This document shows positions 43,484 to 52,178 of a stretch of 64,000 nt of DNA, piece after piece. Each line of letters starts with the position of its first letter. Position 1 is the stretch's first letter. Source of the DNA: JANNSX01 sp046348995 (GTDB lineage Bacteria > Pseudomonadota > Alphaproteobacteria > Rhizobiales > Hyphomicrobiaceae); NCBI GenBank assembly GCA_046348995.1, contig JAXMDB010000007.1, forward strand, positions 124,001-188,000, written 5' to 3'. The notes beneath the pieces were generated by a model. It searched no databases. It saw nothing but the letters and a program-made list of their open reading frames with translations, and had not been told where the DNA came from. The position numbers were made by a program, and so were the translations under genes.

Positions 43484-44635
43484 TCAAATCGTCTCCGCGA
43501 ACGACCTGACGAAGCCGCCAGTTCGCTCGGCCAGATACTGCGCGAAGTCGAAGTTGGGTCGCTCGAGATGGCTCAAATGCCCAGCCACGGCAGCCGCCGC
43601 CGATACACCGCGAAAAACGCGCTCGGTACAGCCGCGATCCTCGACATTGACCTCGTCCAAGAGCGCTTTCAGTTGCTTGAAGTGACCTTGCGCCTCCGGG
43701 CTCGCGACGAATTCCGGCGCCATGCCGCCACCGAAGATCATGTGCACCTGCCCCGGTCCGCGCGGATGCAGGCAGAGGTACCAGAAATAGCCCGGCGTGA
43801 GCGTCACGAGCAGGCTCGGATAGACGGCGAGCAGGAACGTCGTCCGCCGCCGGTCGCCCTGCATGCGCGTGTTCGAAGGATGCGCGATCGCGATCTTGAG
43901 CGTCTCGTCCTTCAGGATCGTGTGATAGTTGAACCACGGCCGCCCTGGCGGGCAGATCATCTCGTCGAGCCGTGACAGCCCACCGATCGTGCCCGCGTGG
44001 CAGACCGGCAGGTGATAGCTCTCCATGAAATTCTCGGCGAGGATCTTCCAGTTCGTGTCCCAGACATGCTCCTCGCGAAACACCTCGACGTAAGTCTCGA
44101 GCTGATAATCGGAGATCAGCCCCTCGACCTCGGAGAGCACGGACGCAACCGGCGGCGCATCGGGATTGAGCGTCACCATCACCCAGCCGAGCCATTCCTC
44201 GCAACGCACGGCGGGCAGCCGATAGTCCTCCTTGCAGAAGCCCTCGTTCCTGGTCATGGCCGGGGCGCCGCGCAGCGTTCCATCGAGGTTGTAGGTCCAG
44301 CCGTGATAGGGGCAGGCGATGACACGTTTGTTGCCGGTGCCCTCCAGGATCGTCGACATGCGATGCCGGCAGACGTTCGACATGGCCCTGAGACGCCCAT
44401 CGCCGTCGCGGATGACGAGGATCGGCTGGCCGGCGAGCTCGTAGGCGACGTAGTCCCCGGCAGTCTTCAGCGCGTCGGCGCGGCCGATCGAGACCCAGTC
44501 CTTGGCGAAGACCTCGGAGAGCTCGCGCTTGACGAATGCGTCGCTGGTGTAAACCGACGGCGGCATCGCATGGGCGCGCTCGAACGGCACGCTGACATTG
44601 GCGATGAGCTCGCCGACGGGGTCCGTGACGGTCAT
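43484..44635 (-). CDS. Rieske-type ring-hydroxylating oxygenase, alpha subunit
   Basis: A 383-residue protein. A Rieske 2Fe-2S domain (about 40-150) has the two ligand pairs in SNVCRHRMS and IACPYHGWTYN. A catalytic non-heme iron domain follows (about 170-380) with NFMESYHLPVCHAGTIGG, which supplies the His ligands. The family includes dioxygenases, choline/glycine-betaine-type monooxygenases and N-demethylases. No reductase or beta subunit gene is adjacent. Substrate unknown; the presence of dimethylglycine dehydrogenase-like genes in the window makes a methylamine or betaine substrate possible. Confidence 0.88.
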   Translation of the reverse strand: MTVTDPVGELIANVSVPFERAHAMPPSVYTSDAFVKRELSEVFAKDWVSIGRADALKTAGDYVAYELAGQPILVIRDGDGRLRAMSNVCRHRMSTILEGTGNKRVIACPYHGWTYNLDGTLRGAPAMTRNEGFCKEDYRLPAVRCEEWLGWVMVTLNPDAPPVASVLSEVEGLISDYQLETYVEVFREEHVWDTNWKILAENFMESYHLPVCHAGTIGGLSRLDEMICPPGRPWFNYHTILKDETLKIAIAHPSNTRMQGDRRRTTFLLAVYPSLLVTLTPGYFWYLCLHPRGPGQVHMIFGGGMAPEFVASPEAQGHFKQLKALLDEVNVEDRGCTERVFRGVSAAAAVAGHLSHLERPNFDFAQYLAERTGGFVRSFAETI

Positions 44636-44733
44636 GTGCGGCGCTCCGGTCGTGGTTCGGTCACTCCTGAATAGACCCTGCCCCGCGTCGTCGGAACCCG
44701 CATTGTGCTCATGAGCGGATAGATTTTTCCGAT

Positions 44734-45741
44734 TCAACTGCGCTCCTCGGGCACGATCTCGATCTCGGTGCGCTCGAACGCGCGCAGGACCGCGGCCTTG
44801 ATCGGGCGGCCGATCCGGCTGGCATCGAGGATGCGGGCAATGTCGTCGGTGCCACCGACCGTCTCCGCGTCCAGGCCGATCAGAAGATCGCCCTCGCGCA
44901 TGCCTGCGCGCGCCGCCGGACCGTCCGGCTGCAGGCTCCGCACGCCGACCGCGCTCGCTTGCGTGAGCTTGCGCGCCGTGCGAACGCGCTGCGGCAGGGC
45001 GACGTGCTCGGCGACGATGCCGAGATAGCCCCGGCGGACGCGCCCATGGGCGAGAATTTCGGTCAGCACATATTCCGCCGTGTTCGCCGCTACGGCGAAG
45101 CACAGGCCCTGGGCGCCCATGATCGTCGCCGTGTTGATGCCGATGACGAGCCCCGACGAGGAAACGAGCGGGCCGCCGGAATTGCCCGGATTGAGCGCCG
45201 CGTCCGTCTGGATCACGTCGTCGATGAGGCGGCCGTTCTCCGCACGCAACGACCGGCCGACGGCGCTGATGATGCCGGCCGTGACCGTCGATTGGAAACC
45301 GAGTGGATTGCCGATCGCAATCGCGATCTGACCTGGGCGAAGCGTCTTGGAATCGGCGAGCCCCGCGAACTTCAAGCGCTCAGTGGTCTCCGCTCGGAGC
45401 ACGGCCAAGTCGGTGTCGAGATCGCGGCCGAGCACGCGGACGCCGCGCGTCGCACCGTCCGCGAAGGTCAGGCGGATGGTCTTGGCGCCCTCGACGACAT
45501 GGTTGTTTGTCAGGATCAGGCCGTCGGGCGAGACGACGACACCACTGCCGGTGCCGGTCCGGCCTTGCATCGTCGCGACCTGAACGTGGACGACGGCCGG
45601 CGACACCGTATCGACGACGCGCACGACGGCCGAGCTGTAGGCGTCGAGCAGCGTGCCGTCGTTGGCCGTCGCGCTCGGCTGCGAAACGCTCGGAGCCTCG
45701 TGGGCCGCCTGGTCCTGCAGCTTGAGGAAGGGTCTCCGCAT
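44734..45741 (-). CDS. trypsin-like serine protease with PDZ domain (S1C, HtrA-like), no signal peptide
   Basis: A 335-residue protease with the catalytic triad in NNHVVEG (His), DTDLAVLRA (Asp) and GNSGGPLV (Ser), followed by a C-terminal PDZ domain (about 240-330, GVRSLQPDGPAARAGMREGD). HtrA/Deg proteases normally carry a signal peptide. Here the N-terminus after ATG 45741 (preceded by GGAGG) is hydrophilic, so it may be cytoplasmic or exported by another route. A longer upstream frame does not supply a signal peptide either. Confidence 0.9.
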   Translation of the reverse strand: MRRPFLKLQDQAAHEAPSVSQPSATANDGTLLDAYSSAVVRVVDTVSPAVVHVQVATMQGRTGTGSGVVVSPDGLILTNNHVVEGAKTIRLTFADGATRGVRVLGRDLDTDLAVLRAETTERLKFAGLADSKTLRPGQIAIAIGNPLGFQSTVTAGIISAVGRSLRAENGRLIDDVIQTDAALNPGNSGGPLVSSSGLVIGINTATIMGAQGLCFAVAANTAEYVLTEILAHGRVRRGYLGIVAEHVALPQRVRTARKLTQASAVGVRSLQPDGPAARAGMREGDLLIGLDAETVGGTDDIARILDASRIGRPIKAAVLRAFERTEIEIVPEERS

Positions 45742-46702
45742 CGGGCCTCCCGAATGATGTGTGTTGATCGCGGGATATGGGGAGGCAAGCGGGCGATCGC
45801 AAGGCCGTGCTCGAGCATGAGCCATCCATAGCTCCGCCGTCTTCCGGCGGGCGCTTCGCCGGGCTGTGGCAAACATGAGGGGCGCGGGGCGATCGAAAGC
45901 CGCGTCCTAACTTCTATACAGGCGACCTTGCGATCGCCCCGCCGGCGTTTTCGAAGCTGGCTTTGTCCACCTGACGAGCCGAGCTGCATCGGGGACAGGA
46001 GTCTCACCCTGCCCGGGACAAAGTGCATACCCTGCTCTCTGGCCCGCGTAGGCCATCGAGCAGACGCCGGTCACTCCGCACTGACGAAACGCCTCTCGAG
46101 CAGCGCCCCTCGCCGGGTGACGCGATCAGTATCCGCGAGGTTTTGGTGGCGAGGATAAGTTCGTCCGCGATTGTTTCGAATATGGTGAAGGCGACGTTGC
46201 TCTGTAGGGGCGAGCGGCGCTCGACCCTCTTGCATCATGCCGATACGACGAAGAGGGGCGACCGCCGGTCGCCCCTACGGTGGAGACGGCGTGCCCGCCT
46301 AACGCGTCAAGGGTGCACCATCTATCCTCCTCTCCTCGCTGGCGGGAAGCGGGTAGGATGAGGGGAAGCCACAAGGGAGATCGTTGCCACACGTGGGCGA
46401 CCTCCCGGTCGCCCCTACGGTCTCGCCACGTCTGCCACGCCGTAGGGGCGAGCGGCGCTCGCCCCTCTTGCATCACGACGCCACAACGACGTGGGGCGAC
46501 CCGCCGGGCGCCCCTACGGTCTCACCACATCTGCCATGCCGTAGGGGCGAGCGGCAGCTCGCCCGATCTCACGACAGGCGCTGCGCACGAGATGCAATAT
46601 CTCGCCCCCACTCCCCGTAGCGACAGCGGATGGAGAGCAGTTTGAGGTGGCGCTACCATAAAGTTGATCGTAGCCAGAGAGGATCAATGCCAAGGTCTGG
46701 CC
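45742..46702. other. 960-base gap with palindromic repeats, no gene
   Basis: No open frame here has coding character. The first 450 bases show nothing recognisable. The part from 46204 to 46572 is a cluster of repeated palindromic units (described separately). Confidence 0.6.
46204..46572. repeat. cluster of GTAGGGGCGA..TCGCCCCTAC palindromic repeats
   Basis: Three direct copies of GTAGGGGCGAGCGGC(G/A) continuing into GCTCG..C lie at 46204-46236, 46441-46474 and 46540-46572. The first two end in CTCTTGCATC. Three partner units ending in GCGCCCCTACGGT or GTCGCCCCTACGGT lie at 46253-46281, 46393-46422 and 46491-46521. Each unit is itself nearly palindromic, so the transcript could fold into several hairpins. 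The last two intervals also share (G/A)CC(A)-CATCTGCCA-type spacers (CACGTCTGCCACGC and CACATCTGCCATGC). Confidence 0.7.
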
Positions 46703-47680
46703 TCAGCGCTTGACCGCCAGCACTTCGATCGTGATGTCGCTTGCCGGTTCGGCGAAGCCGTAGACGGCGAGGCCGGTCGAGGCGGGGCCCGGCTTCGCGT
46801 AGTAGCCGTTGCGGATGCGCATGTTGGCATAGAGGTCCTCGGCCGCCGACGATCCGACGTAGTGGGTTTGCTGCTTGACGACGTCGGAGAAGTCGAGACC
46901 GGCAGCCGAGAGGGCGGCCTTGTGGGCTTCCATGATCGCGGATGTCTGCCCGGTCAATGGGCGACCCGCCAAGGTCGACCGCCCGAGCAAAGATAGGTAG
47001 CGCCCCGCCTCGCGGCGAACCTGGCGGATGCCGTCGGGCCGATCGATGATCTCGACGCTGGCCTTCGCTCCCGGCACCGCGACGACATCGGCGAGCGCAG
47101 CGATGCCTTCCGGCAGGCCGACCCGGATCGCCGCGCCTGCGTCATGGCCGAGTGCCCTGGCCGATCCGGCGGCAGCCACACCGGCGTCGCCCTGCTCCGG
47201 CACATAGAGCCGCGTCGAGAGGATGGCGGCCGCCGGCATGGCTGCAAAAATAGTCACCTCGCGATGCACAAGCTCGCTCGCTGCCCCCTCGGCCGCACCA
47301 TAGACATCGATTTCGACGCGCATGCCGGGATAGTAGAAGTGCGGCACGCCAACGGCGATCACGAGCGGGCTCGCGCCCAGCGCTTCACACAACACGCGCT
47401 TCGTCAGGGCGAGATCGTGCGCGTCACCAACGATGTAGGCGACGAGCTTCTCGATCCGCGACGGCGGCACCCCATGCGGCGTGAACTGATCGCGCAGGTA
47501 GCCCGCGACGATCTCGAGTTGTGTTTTGAGGTCGCCCGGCGCACGCACGTTCACCTGGAGATCGAGCGGACATTGTCCGCAACTCCAGAACTGCCCGCGG
47601 TCGACGACGCCGAAGGAATAGGGGACCTCGATACCCATGCCCCAATGCGTGCCGAAGGGAACGAACCGGCGGACAGTCAT
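46703..47680 (-). CDS. RidA/YjgF-like protein with two RidA-type halves
   Basis: A 325-residue protein, about 2.5 times a single RidA. The N-terminal half has SCGQCPLDLQ and QLEIVAGYLRDQFTPHGVPP with a closing VEIDVYGA strand. The C-terminal half has AIMEAHKAALSAAGLDFSDV and TGLAVYGFAEPASDITIEVL. Both follow the RidA fold pattern of a helix pair plus a final beta strand. RidA proteins hydrolyse reactive enamines/imines. The Arg that binds substrate carboxylate in RidA is not obvious in either half. Confidence 0.72.
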   Translation of the reverse strand: MTVRRFVPFGTHWGMGIEVPYSFGVVDRGQFWSCGQCPLDLQVNVRAPGDLKTQLEIVAGYLRDQFTPHGVPPSRIEKLVAYIVGDAHDLALTKRVLCEALGASPLVIAVGVPHFYYPGMRVEIDVYGAAEGAASELVHREVTIFAAMPAAAILSTRLYVPEQGDAGVAAAGSARALGHDAGAAIRVGLPEGIAALADVVAVPGAKASVEIIDRPDGIRQVRREAGRYLSLLGRSTLAGRPLTGQTSAIMEAHKAALSAAGLDFSDVVKQQTHYVGSSAAEDLYANMRIRNGYYAKPGPASTGLAVYGFAEPASDITIEVLAVKR

Positions 47681-47707
47681 GCGATGATGCTCACATCCGG
47701 CATCGTG

Positions 47708-48310
47708 CTACTCCTCGCTGACGATCTCGAGGTCCGCGACGCAGAGGGTGACGCCAGGCAACAAGGATGGCGCGAGCGTCTCCGTCGCCGGCACCTCGCG
47801 GATCGCGCCGTAGCCCCTCGTGCCAGGCTCGCGATGAACGATCGTCGTCAAGGACGATGCCACGAGAACCCAATACTCCCTGACACCGAGGCCCGCATAG
47901 ACACTGGCCTTGGTTCCGAGGTCGTAGCGCTCGCTCGTATCGGCGATTTCGATAGCGAGAAAGACGTCCGCTGGCGGCACCTTGCTGGGCGAGGTGCGAG
48001 CCGGGAAAATGAGAACATCGGGCTCGCAGTACGTCACCTTGTCCGGACGCCAGCCGAGCTCGGTGAGATAGTCCAACTCATCCGGCAGGCTTTTCCGAAG
48101 CCAGCGTGTCAGCGCCAGCTTGATCGCCTCGTGCAACGGCCCCTTCGTCGACATCGGCACCAGCTCTCCGCCGATCAGCTCGACCCTGTCGTCCTCAGTG
48201 AGAACGCCGGCCGCGACCATCTGATCGAGATCGTCGATCGTCCAACGTAGTCTTGGCAGCCCTTCGGCGGCTTGGGTGGTGCCTCGCTGGGGTCTTACGT
48301 GCTCGTTCAT
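47708..48310 (-). CDS. Uma2-family (DUF820) PD-(D/E)XK nuclease-like protein
   Basis: A 200-residue protein with the DUF820 core: YCEPDVLIFPA (catalytic Asp), VFLAIEIADTSERYDLGTKA (Glu and Lys of the PD-(D/E)XK site) and YAGLGVREYWVLV. Such proteins occur in multiple copies in many genomes and are presumed nucleases, often linked to mobile DNA, with unproven function. ATG 48310 is preferred over the TTG at 48319. Confidence 0.85.
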   Translation of the reverse strand: MNEHVRPQRGTTQAAEGLPRLRWTIDDLDQMVAAGVLTEDDRVELIGGELVPMSTKGPLHEAIKLALTRWLRKSLPDELDYLTELGWRPDKVTYCEPDVLIFPARTSPSKVPPADVFLAIEIADTSERYDLGTKASVYAGLGVREYWVLVASSLTTIVHREPGTRGYGAIREVPATETLAPSLLPGVTLCVADLEIVSEE

Positions 48311-48346
48311 GGCAACCAAATTAGCACAGAATAGCCGCGTTAGCCC

Positions 48347-48643
48347 TCACTTCTTCAGCTCGATCTCGATGAAGGCGTACTCGCCCTCGCTCGCATTGAC
48401 GACGTCGTGCTCGACACCTTCGCCGCGGAAATAGGGAGCCCCTGCCTTCATCTCGGCAAAGCTTTCGCCCTGGGCGGTAACGATCTTCAGGCGTCCGTTC
48501 ATGGTCGGCACGACGACATAGTCGTGGCCGTGGCGGTGCCAGCCGGTGTTGTCGCCAGGCTTGGGGAAGCGCCATTCCCAGACGGTGACGCGGTCGTTGT
48601 CGATGAGCTTCGTGCCCTTGGCAGTTCCAGCGGCGGCGGACAT
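48347..48643 (-). CDS. small cupin-domain protein (tandem copy A)
   Basis: A 98-residue single-domain cupin with DNTGWHRHGHDYVVVPTMNG (His-rich metal-binding loop), GAPYFRGEGVEHDVVNASEG and a C-terminal IEIELKK. It closely resembles the 97-residue copy at 48702-48995, sharing TKLIDNDRVTVWEWRFPKPG exactly. Probably a metal-binding beta-barrel of unknown activity. Confidence 0.85.
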   Translation of the reverse strand: MSAAAGTAKGTKLIDNDRVTVWEWRFPKPGDNTGWHRHGHDYVVVPTMNGRLKIVTAQGESFAEMKAGAPYFRGEGVEHDVVNASEGEYAFIEIELKK

Positions 48644-48701
48644 TCGTTTCTCCCTTGTTTCCAGATGTATCGCTGTAGGCTCGAGGGCGCCAGCTCTCGG
48701 C

Positions 48702-48995
48702 TTAGGGCTTCAGCTCGATCTCGATGAAGCCGTATCCGCCGTCGCTGGCGTTGAGCACATCGTGCTCCTCGCCTTTTTCGCAGAAGTATGGAACACCCGC
48801 CTGCCCCTCCTCGATGGTCGACCCTTCCGAGGTAACGACTTTCAAACGTCCGCTCGACAGCGGCACGATGACATAGTCGTAGGCGTGGCGATGCCAGCCG
48901 GTGTTGTCGCCGGGCTTGGGGAAGCGCCATTCCCAGACGGTGACGCGATCGTTGTCGATGAGCTTCGTGCTCTCGGCTGTGCCGGCTGCAGTCAT
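48702..48995 (-). CDS. small cupin-domain protein (tandem copy B)
   Basis: A 97-residue cupin with GWHRHAYDYVIVPLSSGRLK and GVPYFCEKGEEHDVLNASDG. It is the upstream partner of copy A, 58 bases away, and clearly a tandem duplicate. GGGAG precedes ATG 48995. The copies differ most in the middle strands, where copy A has Arg-Gly and copy B has Cys-Glu-Lys. Confidence 0.85.
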   Translation of the reverse strand: MTAAGTAESTKLIDNDRVTVWEWRFPKPGDNTGWHRHAYDYVIVPLSSGRLKVVTSEGSTIEEGQAGVPYFCEKGEEHDVLNASDGGYGFIEIELKP

Positions 48996-49027
48996 GATGA
49001 GCTCCCAGGTCGCCTGATCGGGACTAC

Positions 49028-49981
49028 CTATAGCAGTCCCGCCTTGCTGTCGCGATGCAGCATGTAGAGGCCAGCCATGATGACGATCGCCGCGCCGGCC
49101 CAGGTCGTCCAACCGGAGACGTCGGCGAAGAAGATGAATCCCAACAGCGTCGCCCAGAGAATGCCCGTGTACTCGAACGAGGTGACGAAGCTCGCCGGCG
49201 CGACCTTGTAGCCGTGCACGTAAAGCAGCATGGCGATGGCGGAGAGCGGCGCCGCCGACAGCATGATGAGCAGCGGCTTCGTCTCGGGCCACACCCATCC
49301 GCGCGTCAAGAAGGCAAGGCTCGCATGGGCGTCGTTCGCCCAGGCCCCGCTTGCGAAAAGGGCCGTCAGGACAAGCGATCCGGCAAGAAAGGCGAGGCCT
49401 TGGTAGAAGGCGATGGCCGACGTGCGCACGGCCGCCAGCAGGCGGGCGAAGAGCTGCGCAAAGCCCTCGATCACCGCCGCGCCGAGCGCCAGCAGGCCCG
49501 CGGGCTCGAAGACGCCCGCGCCCGGACGGACGATGACGAGCACGCCGAGGAAGCCCACCAGCATGACGCCCCAGCGGTAGAGCGGCACCTGCTCGCCGAG
49601 CACCGGTCCGGCCGCCGCCGCGACGATCAGGGGCATGACGAAATAGATCGACACCACATCCGCGATCGCCATGACCGCCAGGCTGAGTCCGAACAGCATG
49701 CTGCCCATGAACAGAAGGCAGCCGCGTAGCACAATGAGGCCGAGCTCACCGCGCTGCACATGCAGCACCGCGAGCCCGCCTTCTCGCGCCACATAGATCG
49801 ACAGGAGCGGCAATGTCGCCGCGGCGCGGACGAGCGCGAACTCGTAAAACGGGTAGCCCGCGCTGACGAGCTTGATGATGACGTCGACGACGTTGAACAG
49901 CGCCACGCCGCCGCAAATCGACAGCGCGCCGGTCAGGTAGGCCGGCGCGACGCCGGGATGGTCATTTTTGGTCGTGGTCAC
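49028..49981 (-). CDS. EamA-family (DMT) transporter, copy 1
   Basis: About 317 residues with ten predicted helices in two EamA repeats. Conserved pieces are IVMPLIVAAAAGPVLGEQVP-like (here ending the first repeat) and FVTSFEYTGILWATLLGFIF in the second. DMT exporters move amino acids, nucleotide-like metabolites or drugs. The start is uncertain: GTG 49981 overlaps the stop of copy 2 by 20 bases. It is the last of the series copy 2-copy 1 behind ald. Confidence 0.85.
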   Translation of the reverse strand: MTTTKNDHPGVAPAYLTGALSICGGVALFNVVDVIIKLVSAGYPFYEFALVRAAATLPLLSIYVAREGGLAVLHVQRGELGLIVLRGCLLFMGSMLFGLSLAVMAIADVVSIYFVMPLIVAAAAGPVLGEQVPLYRWGVMLVGFLGVLVIVRPGAGVFEPAGLLALGAAVIEGFAQLFARLLAAVRTSAIAFYQGLAFLAGSLVLTALFASGAWANDAHASLAFLTRGWVWPETKPLLIMLSAAPLSAIAMLLYVHGYKVAPASFVTSFEYTGILWATLLGFIFFADVSGWTTWAGAAIVIMAGLYMLHRDSKAGLL

Positions 49982-50957
49982 GAGTATCGATCGATGCCGG
50001 CGTGGACGAGATCGTAGCGTCGTCGCCACTCTCCTGTTTCAACATGAAGAGGCCTGCAGCGGCAACGATGGCCGCGCCGGCCCAGGTGGTCGCGGCGGGA
50101 ATCTCGCCGAAGAAAACGAAACCCGAGAGCGACGCCCAGATGAGGCTCGTATAGTCGAAGGGCGCGATGAAGCTCGCTTGCGCGATCTTGTAGGCGTGAA
50201 CGTAAAGCCAGACCGCGATAGCCGTGATCGGTCCGCAGAGGATCATCAGGCCAAGGTCGCCGGGCGTCGGCCAGGTCCAGGCGCGCGTGAGGAAAGCGAG
50301 GCTCGCAGGCAGCGATGCTTCGAAGCTGCCGCCAGCCGTCACGACGGCGAGTCCGAGCGAGCCGGCGAAGATGATGAGCGTCTGATAGAGGCCGATGGCG
50401 GAGGATGTATTGGCGGCCATAAGCCTCGAGGTGAGCTGGCCGAAGCTCTCGATGGTCGCCCCGAACAAGGCGATCAGCGCGCCCCATTTGAGAATGCCCG
50501 AGCCGGGATTGACGATAACGAGGACGCCAGCGAAGCCCACCACCAGCGCTAGCCAGCGATGCAGCGGCACATCCTCGCCAAGGACGGGGCCGGCTAAACC
50601 CGCGATGAGCAGCGGCATGATGTAATAGACCGAGACCGTATCGGCGATCGCAAGCTGCGAGATCGCCAGGCCGAATGCGATGGTGGCAACGAAGAAGATC
50701 GTGCCGCGCAGAAGCACGATGCCGGGGCGAACGACGCGAAATCCGCCGAGCCCACCCTCCCAGAGGACGAGCCCGGCCATGACCGGCACTGCCGCCAGCC
50801 CGCGGACGACGAGGAACTGGGTGAGGGAGTAATCGCCCGAGAGTGACTTGATGATGAGGTTGATGAGGCCGATGGAGAAGGCGCCCCCGCAGACGCACAA
50901 TGCGCCCGTCAGGTTGTGACGGGCGCCTACATCTGGGACATCACCGGCGGCGCCCAC
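49962..50957 (-). CDS. EamA-family (DMT) transporter, copy 2
   Basis: A 331-residue ten-helix protein with GLAGPVLGEDVPLHRWLALV in the first repeat and FIAPFDYTSLIWASLSGFVF in the second. GTG 50957 lies immediately after the ald stop codon, so the two are translationally linked. It is very similar in layout to copies 1, 3 and 4 in this region. Confidence 0.85.
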   Translation of the reverse strand: MGAAGDVPDVGARHNLTGALCVCGGAFSIGLINLIIKSLSGDYSLTQFLVVRGLAAVPVMAGLVLWEGGLGGFRVVRPGIVLLRGTIFFVATIAFGLAISQLAIADTVSVYYIMPLLIAGLAGPVLGEDVPLHRWLALVVGFAGVLVIVNPGSGILKWGALIALFGATIESFGQLTSRLMAANTSSAIGLYQTLIIFAGSLGLAVVTAGGSFEASLPASLAFLTRAWTWPTPGDLGLMILCGPITAIAVWLYVHAYKIAQASFIAPFDYTSLIWASLSGFVFFGEIPAATTWAGAAIVAAAGLFMLKQESGDDATISSTPASIDTRDHDQK

Positions 50958-52079
50958 CTAGGCCGCGAGCGCCTTCGCCGGATCGACGTAGGTGTAGCCG
51001 AGATCGTCGGCGACCGCCTTGTAGGTGACCTTGCCCTTGTAGACGTTGAGACCGGCGAGCAGGTGCGGGTTGTCGAGGAGGGCCTGCTTGTAGCCTTTGC
51101 CGGCGATCTGCATGGCAAGCGGCAGCGTCACGTTGTTGAGCGCGTAGGTCGAGGTGCGCGCGACGCCGCCCGGCATGTTGGCGACGCAGTAGTGGATGAC
51201 GCCGTCGACCACGTAGGTCGGCTCGGCATGCGTCGTCGCATGCGAGGTCTCGGCGCAGCCGCCCTGGTCGATGGCGACATCGACGAGCACGGAGCCGGGC
51301 TTCCAGTCCTTCAACATCTTCTTGGTGACGAGCTTGGGTGCAGCCGCACCCGGGATCAGCACGCCGCCGATCACGAGATCGGCCGACGCGCATTCGTCCT
51401 CGACGGCGCCTTGCGTCGAGTAGAGCGTCTTCAGGCCCGTGCCGAAACGGGCGACGAGCTCCTCCATGCGGTCGGGGCTCTTCTCGATGACGACGACATC
51501 GGCGCCGAGGCCCATGGCCATCGCCGCGGCATTCGTGCCGACGACGCCGCCACCGAGCACCACGACCTTGGCCGGCGCGACGCCCGGCACGCCGCCGAGC
51601 AGCACGCCGCGGCCGCCCTGCGCCTTCTCGAGGCAATGGGCGCCGGACTGGATCGACATGCGGCCGGCGACCTGACTCATGGGCGCGAGCAACGGCAGCG
51701 ATCCCGGACGCGGGCCGGTCACCGTCTCGTAGGCGATGCAGACCGCACCCGACTTGACGAGGTCCTTCGTCTGCTCCGGATCGGGAGCCAGATGCAGGTA
51801 GGTGTAGAGGATCTGGCCCTCGCGCAGCATGGCGCGCTCGCCGGCCTGTGGCTCCTTCACCTTCACGATCATGTCGGCCTTGGCGAAGATTTCCGCCGGC
51901 GTATCGATGATCGCCGCACCGGCCTTCTGGTAATCGGCGTCGCTCGCGCCGATGCCGCCGCCGGCGTTCTTCTCCACCATCACCTTGTGGCCCTGGTGCA
52001 CGGCCTCGCGCACCGAGGTCGGCGTCATGCCGACGCGATACTCGTGGTTCTTGATCTCCTTCGGCACGCCGATGAGCAT
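50958..52079 (-). CDS. ald: alanine dehydrogenase
   Basis: A 373-residue enzyme converting L-alanine and NAD to pyruvate, ammonia and NADH. It starts MLIGVPKEIKNHEYRVGMTP (the substrate-binding region Arg-Val-Gly), has the NAD-binding VVVLGGGVVGTNAAAMAMGL and VDVAIDQGGCAETSHATTH, which includes a catalytic Asp. GGGAGAG fixes ATG 52079. Its position between EamA genes and near a class III aminotransferase suggests recycling of alanine made by transamination. Confidence 0.96.
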   Translation of the reverse strand: MLIGVPKEIKNHEYRVGMTPTSVREAVHQGHKVMVEKNAGGGIGASDADYQKAGAAIIDTPAEIFAKADMIVKVKEPQAGERAMLREGQILYTYLHLAPDPEQTKDLVKSGAVCIAYETVTGPRPGSLPLLAPMSQVAGRMSIQSGAHCLEKAQGGRGVLLGGVPGVAPAKVVVLGGGVVGTNAAAMAMGLGADVVVIEKSPDRMEELVARFGTGLKTLYSTQGAVEDECASADLVIGGVLIPGAAAPKLVTKKMLKDWKPGSVLVDVAIDQGGCAETSHATTHAEPTYVVDGVIHYCVANMPGGVARTSTYALNNVTLPLAMQIAGKGYKQALLDNPHLLAGLNVYKGKVTYKAVADDLGYTYVDPAKALAA

Positions 52080-52178
52080 GATGTGTATCTCTCCCTTGGC
52101 GCCCGACAGGCCGCCGCTCTCCAATTCATGTGTCGGCCTTAGCGACCAGACCGCCGGACCGGGTAGGTCCAGCTCGCC

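Noticed and set aside
46204..46572. A CRISPR array
   Set aside because: The repeats alternate in orientation, vary in sequence, and have unequal, related spacers. No cas genes are nearby.
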